Position numbers and translations under genes: made by a program. Positions 25,239-32,936 of a stretch of DNA of 64,000 nt are shown in pieces. The DNA is from G965267185 sp965267185 (GTDB lineage: Bacteria; Pseudomonadota; Alphaproteobacteria; UBA6615), in the NCBI GenBank assembly GCA_965267185.1, contig OZ253937.1, positions 1,240,001 through 1,304,000 on the forward strand. Reading direction: 5' to 3'. Each line of letters starts with the position of its first letter. Positions within the stretch are counted from its first letter, which is position 1. Under the pieces are notes generated by a model. That model worked only from the letters and a program-made list of their open reading frames with translations. It made no database searches and was not told where the DNA came from.

Positions 25239-25712
25239 CTAGTCGTCTTCGTCTTCTTCGGTGCCGAGCCGCTCGGTGCCGATGAAGTCCTCGAAGTCCT
25301 TGGCCTCGCGGAAGTTCTTGTACACCGAAGCGAAACGCACATAAGCCACTGGATCGAGGCTCGCCAGCGCATCCATCACTGCTTCGCCGATGGCCTCTGT
25401 GCCGATCTCGGTTTCACCCGATGATTCCAAGCGGCGAACAATGCCACTCACCACACGATCGACCCGCTCGGGGTCGACCGGGCGCTTGCGCAAAGCAATC
25501 CGCATCGAGCGCTCCAACTTATCGCGGTCGAACGGCGCGCGCTGTCCATTGCTTTTGATCACCAGCAGGTCGCGAAGCTGCACCCGCTCGAAGGTCGTCC
25601 ACCGGGCGCCGCAATCGGGGCACGCCCGCCGGCGGCGGATCGCCGTATTGTCTTCAGTTGGCCGCGAATCCTTCACATGGGTGTCGGGATGGCCGCAGAA
25701 AGGGCATCGCAT
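25239..25712 (-). CDS. nrdR: Transcriptional repressor NrdR
   Basis: NrdR represses ribonucleotide reductase genes in response to ATP/dATP. 157 residues: N-terminal zinc ribbon MRCPFCGHPDTHVKDSRPTE...RRRACPDCGARWTTFERV, then an ATP-cone (~49-139) with VIKSNGQRAPFDRDKLERS, and an acidic tail EDEDD. It lies 33 bases downstream of glyA, the common glyA-nrdR-ribD order. Confidence 0.97.
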   Translation of the reverse strand: MRCPFCGHPDTHVKDSRPTEDNTAIRRRRACPDCGARWTTFERVQLRDLLVIKSNGQRAPFDRDKLERSMRIALRKRPVDPERVDRVVSGIVRRLESSGETEIGTEAIGEAVMDALASLDPVAYVRFASVYKNFREAKDFEDFIGTERLGTEEDEDD

Positions 25713-25745
25713 CTCGTCTGTCCTCGTCTCGTCGCCCGGGCCGAA

Positions 25746-27053
25746 TTAAGTCTGGCCGTAAATCGGGAAGCGCGCGCACAATTCCGACACCCGGTCGCGC
25801 ACGGAGCGCTCGACCTGCGCATCGCCATCGGGGTTCGCCGCCAGACCGTCGAGAACTTCTACAATAAGCTCGCCGACATAGCGGAACTCGCTTGGCCCGA
25901 AGCCCCGCGTCGTCGCCGCCGGGCTGCCCAGACGAACGCCGGACGTCACCGTGGGCTTTTCCGGATCGAACGGAATGCCGTTCTTGTTGCAAGTGAGCCC
26001 CGCTCGTTCGAGCGCGTCTTCCGCGATATTGCCCGTCAGGCCCTTTGGCCGCAGATCGACCAACAACAGGTGGGTATCGGTGCCGCCGGAGACGATATCC
26101 AACCCACGCTCCGAAAGCGCGTCGGCCAGCACCGACGCGTTCTCGGCAACGCGGCGGGCATACTCCTTGAACTCCGGTTGCTGCGCTTCGCGAAATGCCA
26201 CCGCCTTTGCTGCGATCACGTGCATGAGCGGACCGCCTTGCAGCCCCGGAAACACCGCGGAGTTTATCTTTTTTCCAAGATCCGCATCGCGCGACAAGAT
26301 CATACCGCCACGCGGGCCACGCAGCGTTTTGTGAGTTGTCGTGGTTACAACGTCGGCAACGGGCACTGGACTTGGATGGGCACCACCAGCGACAAGCCCA
26401 GCAAAGTGCGCCATGTCGACCCACAGCAAAGCGCCCGTCTGATCAGCGATCTCGCGAAACCGCTCGAAATCGATAAAGCGGGGATACGCTGAACCACCGG
26501 CGATGATCATCCTGGGCTTATGTTCTTTTGCCAGCCGTTCGACTTCGTCGAAATCGATCAACGCATCTTCGCGGCGCACGCCATATTGAACCGCGTTGAA
26601 CCATTTACCGGAGAGGTTCGGCGGCGCACCGTGGGTCAAATGTCCACCGGCCGCCAGAGACATACCGAGGATCGTATCGCCGGGCTGGCAAAGCGCTAAC
26701 ATTACCGCCTGGTTTGCCTGCGAACCCGAATGTGGTTGGACATTTGCGAACTCGCAGTCAAACAACGCCGTCGCCCGTTCGATTGCCAGCTCCTCGGCAT
26801 CGTCGACATATTCGCAACCACCATAGTAACGGCGTCCCGGGTAACCTTCCGCGTATTTATTGGTAAGCACTGAGCCGGCAGCCTCCAGTACCGCTTGAGA
26901 CACGATGTTCTCCGAGGCGATGAGCTCGACCTGATCTTGCTGGCGGTGTAGTTCTCCTCGAACCGCTTCCGCAATAGCGGGATCCGCGGTCGCGAGCCCA
27001 CGCTGAAAAGCGTCTCCGCCCTGCTCGCTCATGATTGTCGCTTCACTGGTCAT
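25746..27053 (-). CDS. glyA: Serine hydroxymethyltransferase
   Basis: GlyA converts serine and tetrahydrofolate to glycine and methylene-THF. 435 residues with the PLP lysine in VVTTTTHKTLRGPRGGMIL, and the usual IELIASENIVS and YAEGYPGRRYYGGCE segments. Two in-frame starts (27053 and 27032) are possible; the first has GAGG at a long spacing. It is preceded by rpiB on the same strand. Confidence 0.97.
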   Translation of the reverse strand: MTSEATIMSEQGGDAFQRGLATADPAIAEAVRGELHRQQDQVELIASENIVSQAVLEAAGSVLTNKYAEGYPGRRYYGGCEYVDDAEELAIERATALFDCEFANVQPHSGSQANQAVMLALCQPGDTILGMSLAAGGHLTHGAPPNLSGKWFNAVQYGVRREDALIDFDEVERLAKEHKPRMIIAGGSAYPRFIDFERFREIADQTGALLWVDMAHFAGLVAGGAHPSPVPVADVVTTTTHKTLRGPRGGMILSRDADLGKKINSAVFPGLQGGPLMHVIAAKAVAFREAQQPEFKEYARRVAENASVLADALSERGLDIVSGGTDTHLLLVDLRPKGLTGNIAEDALERAGLTCNKNGIPFDPEKPTVTSGVRLGSPAATTRGFGPSEFRYVGELIVEVLDGLAANPDGDAQVERSVRDRVSELCARFPIYGQT

Positions 27054-27093
27054 CCGAACCGGTCCTCAACCAAAATTTCTCGATGATGTTCAC

Positions 27094-27531
27094 TTAACCC
27101 AATTTACCAACACGGCGCTGGTGGCGCTCGCCGCCATCGAACGGGGTCGACAGAAACGCGCGCAAACAATCCTTTGCCACTTCTTCGCCAATCACTCGCG
27201 CACCGAGCGCCAGAATGTTGGCATCGTTGTGTTCGCGCGCTAAGCGCGCCGTCGTCGCATCGGTGCAGACCGCAGCGCGGATGCCCCCCACCCGATTGGC
27301 GGCGATGGAAATCCCGATTCCGGTCCCGCAGACGATAACCCCCCGCTCTGCCCGGCCCTCTGCAATGGCGTCGGCAACCGCGCGCCCGAAGTCCGGATAG
27401 TCGACCGAGTCAGGACCGTCGGTACCCAAATCCAGACAGTCGACACCCAACTCGGAGAGCTCGCGTTTGAGTTCCTCCTTTAGTAGGAAACCAGCATGAT
27501 CGGCAGCCAGCGCGACGGTCATTTCGTTCAT
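27094..27531 (-). CDS. rpiB: Ribose-5-phosphate isomerase B
   Basis: RpiB interconverts ribose 5-phosphate and ribulose 5-phosphate. The 145-residue protein has ALAADHAGFLLKEEL, YPDFGRAVADAI, GVIVCGTGIGISIAANRV (with the catalytic Cys) and ALGARVIGEEVAKDCLRAFL. It begins the leftward glyA-nrdR-rib run, 40 bases before glyA. Confidence 0.96.
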   Translation of the reverse strand: MNEMTVALAADHAGFLLKEELKRELSELGVDCLDLGTDGPDSVDYPDFGRAVADAIAEGRAERGVIVCGTGIGISIAANRVGGIRAAVCTDATTARLAREHNDANILALGARVIGEEVAKDCLRAFLSTPFDGGERHQRRVGKLG

Positions 27532-27868
27532 TTAGCATGTCCGCAGCGGGGCGGTGACGAGGTTCTCAATATCGGCGAACACTTACCATATCTCGTTTAC
27601 CACCGCCAGCCTGGCACAACCTGTCGCGTGTCGCTGTGAATAGTCTCTACAAGCTGTGTAGTAATCTTAACCTTAAAAGTGAAGAAGCGGACTATGATAT
27701 GAGACTAATGTGCGTATATCTCACCAAAAAAGTGGACAAAAATTTGGAAATTGGGGTGACACTCAAGCAAAAAACCGTCACATTACTGTAATGAAGTATT
27801 AATCAATTTTGGGGTTCTGGCGGTAAACGCCGGTAAATCTGGGGATCGAAGTCCGAGGGGGAGAAAGT
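27532..27868. promoter_or_regulatory. Divergent rpiB/mucR control region, AT-rich near mucR
   Basis: 337 bases without a gene. The part next to mucR is clearly more AT-rich than its surroundings, as expected for MucR/Ros targets, which bind AT-rich DNA and often repress their own gene. Visible elements: inverted repeat CATTAC-T-GTAATG at 27781-27793 and a direct repeat of CGGTAAA near 27821-27837. These are candidate operators only. A strong GAGGGGGAG ribosome site precedes mucR. Confidence 0.45.
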
Positions 27869-28291
27869 ATGACACAGGAAACCGGCGACAACCTGCCGCA
27901 TACGGATGTGCTGCAAATGACCACGCAGGTGGTTGCCGCATATGTGGGTCACAACAGCGTCGGCGAGGCGCAAATTCCAGACGTCATCAAGTCTGTCTAT
28001 ACCAGCTTAGCCGGTCTGAACGGTCACGCGGAAAATACTGCGAAGGCACGTCAGAAGCCTGCTGTGCCGATCAAGAAATCGATTACAGCCGACTACTTGA
28101 TCTGTCTCGAAGACGGCAAAAAGCTGAAGATGCTGAAGCGCCATTTGCGCACGGCATATGGCCTCAGCCCTGAGGACTATCGCGCCAAGTGGGGCCTCGG
28201 TTCGGACTATCCAATGGTCGCACCGAACTACGCGAAGCAGCGCTCGGCGTTCGCCAAAAAGATCGGCCTCGGCAAACGCCGCGCGGCGTAG
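27869..28291 (+). CDS. mucR: MucR/Ros-family transcriptional regulator
   Basis: 140 residues with the Ros/MucR domain: early helix MTTQVVAAYVGHNSV (~18-32) and DNA-binding part YLICLEDGKKLKMLKRHLRTAYGLSPEDYRAKWGLGSDYPMVAPNY split over ~72-115. In zinc-binding Ros the finger uses two Cys and two His; here only one Cys is seen before the recognition helix and the last His (RTHY in Ros) is Ala (RTAY). It thus resembles zinc-less Ros relatives. MucR proteins are global H-NS-like silencers of motility, polysaccharide and cell-cycle genes in alphaproteobacteria. Confidence 0.93.
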   Translation: MTQETGDNLPHTDVLQMTTQVVAAYVGHNSVGEAQIPDVIKSVYTSLAGLNGHAENTAKARQKPAVPIKKSITADYLICLEDGKKLKMLKRHLRTAYGLSPEDYRAKWGLGSDYPMVAPNYAKQRSAFAKKIGLGKRRAA

Positions 28292-28343
28292 CGCCGATAA
28301 TCACAGCACAACGCCGCAACCGGCGTTGATCATAGAATTGAAC

Positions 28344-28366
28344 GGCGGGCGTGAAAATCGCCCGCC
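28344..28366. terminator. Bidirectional hairpin terminator between mucR and a convergent small gene
   Basis: Perfect 8-bp GC stem GGCGGGCG / CGCCCGCC with loop TGAAAAT, followed only by TT. It lies between the stops of mucR (28291) and the convergent minus-strand gene (28375). Confidence 0.65.
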
Positions 28367-28374
28367 TTCGCATT

Positions 28375-28644
28375 TCAGGCGAAGCGCTGTCCGGTCGGAG
28401 ACGACCCTTCGGCACGCTTCTTGGCGAGCACATATTGCAGCTTTTGCACTGCGGCGTGTTTGAGTGCTTCCTCACCCGCAGTGACGGGCCCGAAAATCGT
28501 TGCCTCAACCAGTGTTTTGGGATCGACGGCGCACACTTTCACCGAGTTGCCCACGGCAGAGAATTCAAACAGAACTTCGCGCAAATCAGCCACGCCGCTC
28601 TCGCCGCGCCCGGTCACGATGGGATTCCTTGGTGTGTGCCGCAT
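28375..28644 (-). CDS. Small conserved-looking protein, possibly DUF6898 family
   Basis: 89 residues, soluble. The core VLFEFSAVGNSVKVCAVDPKTLVEATIFGP (split ~24-53) followed by helix GEEALKHAAVQKLQYVLAKK is reminiscent of small alphaproteobacterial proteins grouped as DUF6898; I recall this only weakly. No function can be assigned. It is convergent with mucR and divergent from the cupin gene, 69 bases away. Confidence 0.7.
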   Translation of the reverse strand: MRHTPRNPIVTGRGESGVADLREVLFEFSAVGNSVKVCAVDPKTLVEATIFGPVTAGEEALKHAAVQKLQYVLAKKRAEGSSPTGQRFA

Positions 28645-28713
28645 GGCGTCATATCCAAACCGCCCTTATAATTGGCCGATCCTTTGGATGGATTGAGGCC
28701 GGGAAGCAGAACC

Positions 28714-29097
28714 ATGAAAACCGACAATCACAAATTTATAGTTAAGCGCGCCGACCAAGCCGAGTGGACACCAGGACTGCGTGCCGAGTTCGAATACCGC
28801 GATCTAGGAATCCGCGAAGCGACCGGAAACGAATATGGCGCCCATGTCATCCGCATGACCGATGGGGCGTTCAAGCAGTCGACCGGCCGGCACAGCCACA
28901 CCACCGGCTTTCAGATGATCTATGTGCTTTCGGGCGAAGCCCGGTTTTGGTTCGAAGATGCCGGCGAGGTCACCGTCCGCAAAGGCGACTGTTTCTATCA
29001 GCCCGACGGTCTCGTCCACGACGCGCTTTATATGTCGGAGGATTGCGAATTGCTGGAAATCACCACGCCGGCCGATTTCGAAACCAAAGAGCATTAA
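28714..29097 (+). CDS. Cupin-domain protein
   Basis: 127-residue single cupin barrel: metal-type motif 1 around GRHSHTTGFQMIYVLSGEARFW (~50-71, first His pair present) and motif 2 GDCFYQPDGLVHDALY. Substrate unknown; small stand-alone cupins range from dioxygenases to isomerases or sugar-binding proteins. The start at 28714 has GGGAAG upstream; the longer frame from 28672 has no such site. It lies 88 bases upstream of gcdH on the same strand. Confidence 0.85.
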   Translation: MKTDNHKFIVKRADQAEWTPGLRAEFEYRDLGIREATGNEYGAHVIRMTDGAFKQSTGRHSHTTGFQMIYVLSGEARFWFEDAGEVTVRKGDCFYQPDGLVHDALYMSEDCELLEITTPADFETKEH

Positions 29098-29185
29098 CTG
29101 TTAACCGCTAGGATTTGAACGCCGGGCGCGGCGGCCAAAGGCGAGCCGCGCGGGCAGCAAAACCGAAACCAACAATGGACCGGTC

Positions 29186-30412
29186 ATGAGTTTGGCAAGC
29201 GATCTCCCCGCCCAGCAGAAGCCGAAGAGCGGCGACAAACCCAGGTTCCAATGGGACGACCCTCTCCTGCTTGATGACGCACTGACCGAGGATGAACGCA
29301 TGGTGCGCGATACCGCGCGCGCCTACTGCCAGGACAAGCTCATGCCGCGCATCCTCGAAGCGCATCGCGACGAGCGTTTCGACCGGGAGATCATGAGCGA
29401 GCTCGGCGAACTCGGCCTGCTCGGCTCGACCCTGCCCACCGAATATGGCTGCGCCGGTGTCAATCACGTTTGCTATGGCTTGATTGCGCGCGAGGTCGAG
29501 CGCGTCGATTCCGGCTACCGCTCGGCGCTATCGGTCCAATCGTCGCTGGTGATGTGGCCCATCTACGCCTATGGCTCGGAGGATCAGCGGCGCAAGTACC
29601 TTCCCAAACTGGCGACCGGCGAATGGGTCGGCGCGTTTGGCCTCACCGAGCCGGATGCCGGTTCCGATCCTGGCGGCATGGTGACGCGGGCGCGCGCCGT
29701 CGACGGCGGCTACGCGCTGCACGGCGCAAAGATGTGGATTTCCAATGCACCGATCGCCGACGTCTTCGTTATTTGGGCGAAAGACGAAGAGGATACGATT
29801 CGCGGATTCATCTTGGAAAAAGGCATGAAGGGCCTGTCGGCACCCAAGATCGAAGGTAAGTTTTCGCTCCGGGCGTCATCGACCGGCGAGGTCGTCATGG
29901 ACGACGTTTTCGTGCCGGCCGAAAACAAACTACCCAACGCACGGGGCCTCGGCGGTCCCTTCGGCTGCCTCAACAAGGCGCGCTATGGCATCTCCTGGGG
30001 GGCGCTTGGCGCGGCGGAGTTCTGCTGGCACGCGGCGCGCCAATACACCCTCGACCGCAAGCAGTTCGGCCGGCCGCTGGCGGCGACGCAGCTGGTGCAA
30101 AAGAAACTGGCCGACATGCAGACCGAGATCACGCTCGGCCTCCACGCTTCGCTACGTCTGGGCCGCCTGATGGACGACGATCAAGCGACGCCGGAAATGA
30201 TCTCGATGCTGAAACGCAACAATGCCGGCAAGGCTCTCGACATCGCCCGGGTTGCCCGCGACATGCATGGCGGCAACGGCATCGTCGACGAGTTCCATGT
30301 GATCCGGCATGTAATGAACCTGGAGACCGTCAACACCTACGAAGGCACCCACGACATCCACGCCCTGATCCTTGGCCGGGCACAAACCGGCATTCAGGCT
30401 TTTACGGCATAG
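29186..30412 (+). CDS. gcdH: Glutaryl-CoA dehydrogenase
   Basis: GcdH oxidatively decarboxylates glutaryl-CoA to crotonyl-CoA in lysine/tryptophan breakdown. The 408-residue acyl-CoA dehydrogenase has the glutaryl-specific pattern YRSALSVQSSLVMWPI and GLTEPDAGSDPGGM, with catalytic Glu E386 in TYEGTHDIHAL. FAD-binding residues around WISNAPIADVFVIWAK are as expected. A fossil of a second copy of its 3' end follows 33 bases downstream. Confidence 0.95.
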   Translation: MSLASDLPAQQKPKSGDKPRFQWDDPLLLDDALTEDERMVRDTARAYCQDKLMPRILEAHRDERFDREIMSELGELGLLGSTLPTEYGCAGVNHVCYGLIAREVERVDSGYRSALSVQSSLVMWPIYAYGSEDQRRKYLPKLATGEWVGAFGLTEPDAGSDPGGMVTRARAVDGGYALHGAKMWISNAPIADVFVIWAKDEEDTIRGFILEKGMKGLSAPKIEGKFSLRASSTGEVVMDDVFVPAENKLPNARGLGGPFGCLNKARYGISWGALGAAEFCWHAARQYTLDRKQFGRPLAATQLVQKKLADMQTEITLGLHASLRLGRLMDDDQATPEMISMLKRNNAGKALDIARVARDMHGGNGIVDEFHVIRHVMNLETVNTYEGTHDIHALILGRAQTGIQAFTA

Positions 30413-30445
30413 AGGACTGCCGAATTTATCTGATATTTTAGTACT

Positions 30446-30577
30446 GGCGGCGTCGATGAATTAAACGTGATCCGCCAAATTATGAGTTTGGCAACCGTCA
30501 ACTACCAAGCTACGCACGATATCCATGCGCTGATTCTCGATCACGCACAAACGGGTACCCACGCATTCACTGGATAG
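30446..30577 (+). pseudogene. Remnant of a second gcdH 3' end
   Basis: One frame reads VDELNVIRQIMSLATVNYQA then THDIHALILDHAQTGTHAFT and stops, parallel to the last ~43 residues of the adjacent gcdH (VDEFHVIRHVMNLETVNTYE then GTHDIHALILGRAQTGIQAF). One residue is missing and the catalytic Glu is replaced (TYEGT becomes YQAT). There is no start and no upstream similarity in the 33-base gap, so this is a decayed fragment of a tandem copy. DNA has diverged markedly, so the duplication is old or the fragment was acquired from elsewhere. Confidence 0.85.
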
Positions 30578-30587
30578 GTGCGAAGCG

Positions 30588-30845
30588 ATGATGTTGGTCC
30601 GTTTTAAAGAACCTGTGCCGCTCTCCCAATCGACCCTTACACTAATCCTTCGAGGAGTCGCTTTTGGACTTTTTCTGATATTCGGCCTCTACATGTACAT
30701 CGTCCACGATGCCGACCTCCTACACGGAGGCATAGGTTTGTTTTTGACCGGCTTCGGGGTCGTGATATTTGCAGCCCATTTTTTCGCAATCAGATTTTAT
30801 GTCGTCCGGAGTACCCGCGTGATTTCACCCAACACCGATGTGTGA
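30588..30845 (+). CDS. Small membrane protein, 85 aa
   Basis: Two predicted transmembrane helices (~18-40 ILRGVAFGLFLIFGLYMYIV and ~46-70 GGIGLFLTGFGVVIFAAHFF) with a short cytoplasmic N-terminus and a tail ending SPNTDV. Starts at tandem ATG codons 10 bases after the gcdH remnant. No recognised family. Its composition is less GC-rich than its neighbours, in keeping with a recently rearranged spot. It could be a real gene or a fortuitous frame; the membrane pattern favours real. Confidence 0.55.
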   Translation: MMLVRFKEPVPLSQSTLTLILRGVAFGLFLIFGLYMYIVHDADLLHGGIGLFLTGFGVVIFAAHFFAIRFYVVRSTRVISPNTDV

Positions 30846-30877
30846 CGCAGTCCTGATTTGGCGCTAAATTTGGCGGC

Positions 30878-31126
30878 ATGGATAAGGAAGAAGCCGTTAA
30901 ACAACTGCGCAAGCGCCTGCTCATGCTGTTCGGCGCGCTCGTCGTTTCCTACGCCTGCTCATTCGGAGTAGCGATTTTCCTGTTCGCCGATTCGGGCGTG
31001 CTGGAGACCGCCTGGGGCTGGCCGGTTATCGGCGGCTTCGCGGTGCTCGCCTTCATCCACCTGCGCTCCCAGTTCCGCCGCTACGATTACCTCGTACGCA
31101 TGGCGGAGAGCTCGGAGGACGAATAG
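30878..31126 (+). CDS. Small membrane protein, 82 aa
   Basis: Two transmembrane segments (~15-37 LMLFGALVVSYACSFGVAIF and ~44-61 WGWPVIGGFAVLAFIHLR) between a charged N-terminus (MDKEEAVKQLRKR) and an acidic C-terminus (MAESSEDE). No family recognised. It lies 32 bases after the previous small gene and ends 64 bases before the convergent MarR-type gene. Confidence 0.7.
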   Translation: MDKEEAVKQLRKRLLMLFGALVVSYACSFGVAIFLFADSGVLETAWGWPVIGGFAVLAFIHLRSQFRRYDYLVRMAESSEDE

Positions 31127-31190
31127 TCTCCGTAGGTCGTCTTATCGGTCTATTTGGTGTCGCTGAGTTTGGCGCGAGACGCGCGCTGCC

Positions 31191-31802
31191 CTAGTCGCAC
31201 AATCCGCAGCTGTCGGCGGCCGGCTTGAAGTTGACGCACAGCTTGCCAGCGTCAGCGCACGGTATATCCATCTTCTTGAAGCCGCAGCGCATGTTGCCGT
31301 CCGTGGTCTCGCCTTCGAAATGGCCGCAGCGGGTGCAGTTGCCAACGTCAGTGCTGCCGCAACGGTTTCGCATTTGGCCGCACAGCTGAGTGAGCGCGGA
31401 CGCAAGTGGCTCGGCAAGCTGCGGCGGCAGATCGCGGACCGCGAGATCGAGACAGTTCAGCGGGTCTTCACGTAGTAGCGCCTCGCCCGCCTCGGTAATC
31501 GCCAGGTGACGCACCCTTTTGTCGGCCTTGTCGGCAACCCGCCGGACATAGCCTTTTTTCTCGAGCGCCTTGAGGGTTTGGCTGGCGGTACCTTTGGTCG
31601 TCCCCAAAAAAGAGGCCAAGCCCCCCGGCGTACGCGACAGCTGGTTTGCACGCGCAACATAACGCAGGCTGTCCCACTGGGCCGGATTGAGCCCATGGGA
31701 GTACTGCAACCCCCGCGCCATGCGCCCAACGCGGTCCAGTAGACGCGTTAAATCTTCATGATTATCAATGGGTTGAAGGTTTATCTTCGAGTCGATCGCC
31801 AT
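31191..31802 (-). CDS. MarR-family regulator with Cys-rich C-terminal domain
   Basis: 203 residues. The N-terminal ~135 form a MarR winged helix (LNPAQWDSLRYVARANQLSR, GLASFLGTTKGTASQTLKAL, wing ADKRVRHLAITEAGEALL). The last 65 residues hold nine Cys (141, 148, 156, 159, 173, 182, 189, 199, 202), including CTRC and CGLC pairs, which is unlike ordinary MarR proteins and suggests a bound metal, Fe-S cluster or thiol redox sensor. It is divergent from rpoH with repeated CGAGTCGAT elements between them, one of which overlaps its own start codons. Regulation of itself and perhaps rpoH is inferred. Confidence 0.9.
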   Translation of the reverse strand: MAIDSKINLQPIDNHEDLTRLLDRVGRMARGLQYSHGLNPAQWDSLRYVARANQLSRTPGGLASFLGTTKGTASQTLKALEKKGYVRRVADKADKRVRHLAITEAGEALLREDPLNCLDLAVRDLPPQLAEPLASALTQLCGQMRNRCGSTDVGNCTRCGHFEGETTDGNMRCGFKKMDIPCADAGKLCVNFKPAADSCGLCD

Positions 31803-31917
31803 AATACCGGAAGCGCCCTAGAAGGCCGATATATCGTTTCGATAGTGTCGAGTCGATAACATCTTGCGCAAAGCGCCCCCAACCTCTATATTCTTAACCA
31901 TAGCGAGTCGATACCAT
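31788..31917. promoter_or_regulatory. Divergent marR/rpoH control region with repeated CGAGTCGAT elements
   Basis: CGAGTCGAT occurs three times: 31788-31796 (within the first marR codons), 31849-31857 and 31904-31912. The latter two extend to a 13/14 match (CGAGTCGATAACAT vs CGAGTCGATACCAT) spaced 55 bases apart, about five helical turns. A palindrome CGATATATCG lies at 31827-31836. These are candidate operators for the MarR protein and would place rpoH under the same control. Confidence 0.5.
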
Positions 31918-31978
31918 TATCCCCGCACGCTTCGTGTGGATATAGACTACGAACGCGGGTTGTCAAAAGGATTGTGAC

Positions 31979-32872
31979 ATGGCCAGTTTTGCATCGCACG
32001 ATATCGAACGTGGAAACCGCCGTTACGCGGCGTCGGTTATGCGGGCGCCGGTCCTCGAACGCGAACATGAGTTCGACCTCGCACGCCGGTGGCGTGACGA
32101 TAAAGACGAAGACGCATTGCACGAATTGATCGAGGCTTATGCACGCTTCGTCCTGCGCATCGCCTGGAAATTCCGCGGCTACGGCCTGCCGGTCGGCGAT
32201 TTGGTGCAGGAAGGCAATATCGGCCTCATGGAAGCCGCTCAGCGGTTCGATCCCGAGCGCAACGCCCGGTTCTCCACCTACGCCTCCTGGTGGATCATGG
32301 CCGCCATTCAGGATCACATCCTGCGCAACAACTCGATTGTGCGTGTTGCAACGACGCCGGCGCAGCGGCGCTTGTTCTTCAACCTGCGCCGGGTGCGTGC
32401 GAAGCTCGCGAGCGGCGCCGACGGCGAGCTCACCGATCTCGACCGCGAACTCGTCGCCAAGCAGTTGGATGTGCGGGTGAAGGACGTCGTGCGCATGGAA
32501 GCGCATCTCAGCGGCGCGGATAGCTCGCTCAATGCGACGGTGAGCACCGAGGACGATATTCAGTTCCAGGACCTGCTGGCCGATGAAGGGCCCAACCCGG
32601 AAGACGTGACGGCAGCACAGATCGACGGCGAAACCCGGTCGCAGTGGCTGGAAGACGCGCTCGATACGCTGAGCGAGCGGGAGCGTAAGATTATCGCGCG
32701 GCGCTTCCTCACCGAGGACAAGAGCACCCTGGCGGAAATCGGCGAGAGCTTCGGCGTGAGTAAGGAGCGTATCCGCCAGATCGAGGCCAAAGCGCTTGAT
32801 AAGCTTCGCAATGAGCTAAAGCAGCACGCGTCTAATCCAAGCGAACTGCTGAGCCTCAATCTCAGCCACTAG
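31979..32872 (+). CDS. rpoH: RNA polymerase heat-shock sigma factor RpoH (sigma-32)
   Basis: 297 residues with sigma-70 region 2 (GDLVQEGNIGLMEAAQRFDP, STYASWWIMAAIQDHIL), the RpoH box AQRRLFFNLR, region 3, and region 4 helix-turn-helix (TLAEIGESFGVSKERIRQIE). The RpoH box separates it from RpoD and RpoS. AAGGA precedes the ATG. It directs heat-shock and related stress genes. Many alphaproteobacteria have two RpoH paralogues; I cannot tell which this is. Confidence 0.95.
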   Translation: MASFASHDIERGNRRYAASVMRAPVLEREHEFDLARRWRDDKDEDALHELIEAYARFVLRIAWKFRGYGLPVGDLVQEGNIGLMEAAQRFDPERNARFSTYASWWIMAAIQDHILRNNSIVRVATTPAQRRLFFNLRRVRAKLASGADGELTDLDRELVAKQLDVRVKDVVRMEAHLSGADSSLNATVSTEDDIQFQDLLADEGPNPEDVTAAQIDGETRSQWLEDALDTLSERERKIIARRFLTEDKSTLAEIGESFGVSKERIRQIEAKALDKLRNELKQHASNPSELLSLNLSH

Positions 32873-32883
32873 GGCAAAAACAA

Positions 32884-32907
32884 ACGGCGCAGCAAAAGCT
32901 GCGCCGT
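32884..32907. terminator. Hairpin terminator between rpoH and LdtR-like gene
   Basis: 10-bp stem ACGGCGCAGC / GCTGCGCCGT with AAAA loop. A T-rich tract follows it on the minus strand, so it best terminates the leftward LdtR-like gene; on the plus strand the following sequence is less U-rich but it may also end rpoH. Confidence 0.75.
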
Positions 32908-32936
32908 ATTGCTGGAATTAGCTGTGTGGATTGGCC

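Noticed and set aside
25654..26424. Minus-strand frame of 256 codons
   Set aside because: Out-of-frame shadow of glyA with Arg/Gly-rich composition.
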